NCBI GenBank assembly: GCA_018715105.1
Contig: DVMG01000134.1
Span: 1-5,283 of the forward strand
Length of the DNA stretch: 5,283 bases
From: Candidatus Ventricola intestinavium
GTDB taxonomy: Bacteria > Bacillota > Clostridia > Christensenellales > Aristaeellaceae
Direction of reading: 5' to 3'
The translations under genes were made by a program, and so were the position numbers. The notes under the pieces were generated by a model, which saw only the letters and a program-made list of their open reading frames with translations, did no database searches and was not told the origin of the DNA. Every line of letters starts with the position of its first letter. Within the stretch, counting starts at the first letter, position 1. Positions 5,241 through 5,283 of the stretch are shown piece after piece.

Positions 5241-5268
5241 TCCTCTTTCAAGAGGAGCGGCGGTTTTT
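5241..5268 (+). terminator. Weak terminator-like hairpin after the two-component operon
   Basis: TCCTCT (5241-5246) pairs with AGAGGA (5251-5256) over the 4-nt loop TTCA, directly after the regulator stop codon. TTTTT occurs at 5264-5268, but 7 nt after the stem, so this is not a classic intrinsic terminator. The window ends 15 nt later without another gene start. Confidence 0.35.
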
Positions 5269-5283
5269 GGAACTTTAGAAGAA

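Noticed and set aside
1..5283. CRISPR array, tRNA or rRNA genes, insertion sequences, attachment sites
   Set aside because: I saw no regularly spaced direct repeats, no tRNA T-arm or anticodon-arm pattern, no rRNA-like sequence, no transposase or integrase motifs, and no terminal inverted repeats with target duplications.

Overview
The window looks like a stretch of chromosome from an anaerobic, low-to-moderate-GC Gram-positive bacterium, most plausibly a clostridial Firmicute. The reasons are strong AGGAGG-type ribosome binding sites, a split-Soret/C-GCAxxG-C-C type cysteine protein, a VanY-type carboxypeptidase, and a short KdpD/KdpE-like two-component pair of a kind common in Clostridia. 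This placement is inference. No rRNA, tRNA, CRISPR array, transposase, integrase or phage gene is visible.

Layout. Positions 1-365 (+) are the 3' end of a cysteine-rich redox-type protein whose start lies outside the window. Positions 366-667 are structured: a strong hairpin with a short T-tract (388-423), a candidate 52-codon small ORF whose GTG start lies inside that hairpin (395-553), and an inverted-repeat block with two competing pairing partners. Positions 668-1420 (+) encode a secreted or membrane-anchored M15B D-Ala-D-Ala carboxypeptidase. The convergent gap 1421-1751 carries one terminator-like hairpin for the carboxypeptidase gene and a large nested hairpin that can serve both strands, followed by an 11-C run. 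Positions 1752-3032 (-) encode a complete seryl-tRNA synthetase. Its active-site motifs depart from the usual bacterial form. It has a GTG start and a consensus promoter (TTGCAA-17-TATAAT) that leaves a leader of only about 65 nt. Positions 3033-3420 are a divergent promoter region. Positions 3421-4530 and 4533-5240 (+) form a tight two-gene operon: a DUF4118 sensor kinase resembling only the C-terminal half of KdpD, and a KdpE-like OmpR-family response regulator. A weak hairpin follows.

How the genes relate. Only the kinase and regulator clearly work together: they are 2 nt apart, and the regulator's ribosome binding site lies in the last kinase codons. The other genes look like independent housekeeping or envelope functions. 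I find no convincing new multi-gene system. The points most worth a second look are the small ORF inside its own hairpin (366-667), the divergent seryl-tRNA synthetase without room for a T-box, the operator-like palindrome beside the kinase -10 box, and the kinase start with poor ribosome-binding-site spacing.
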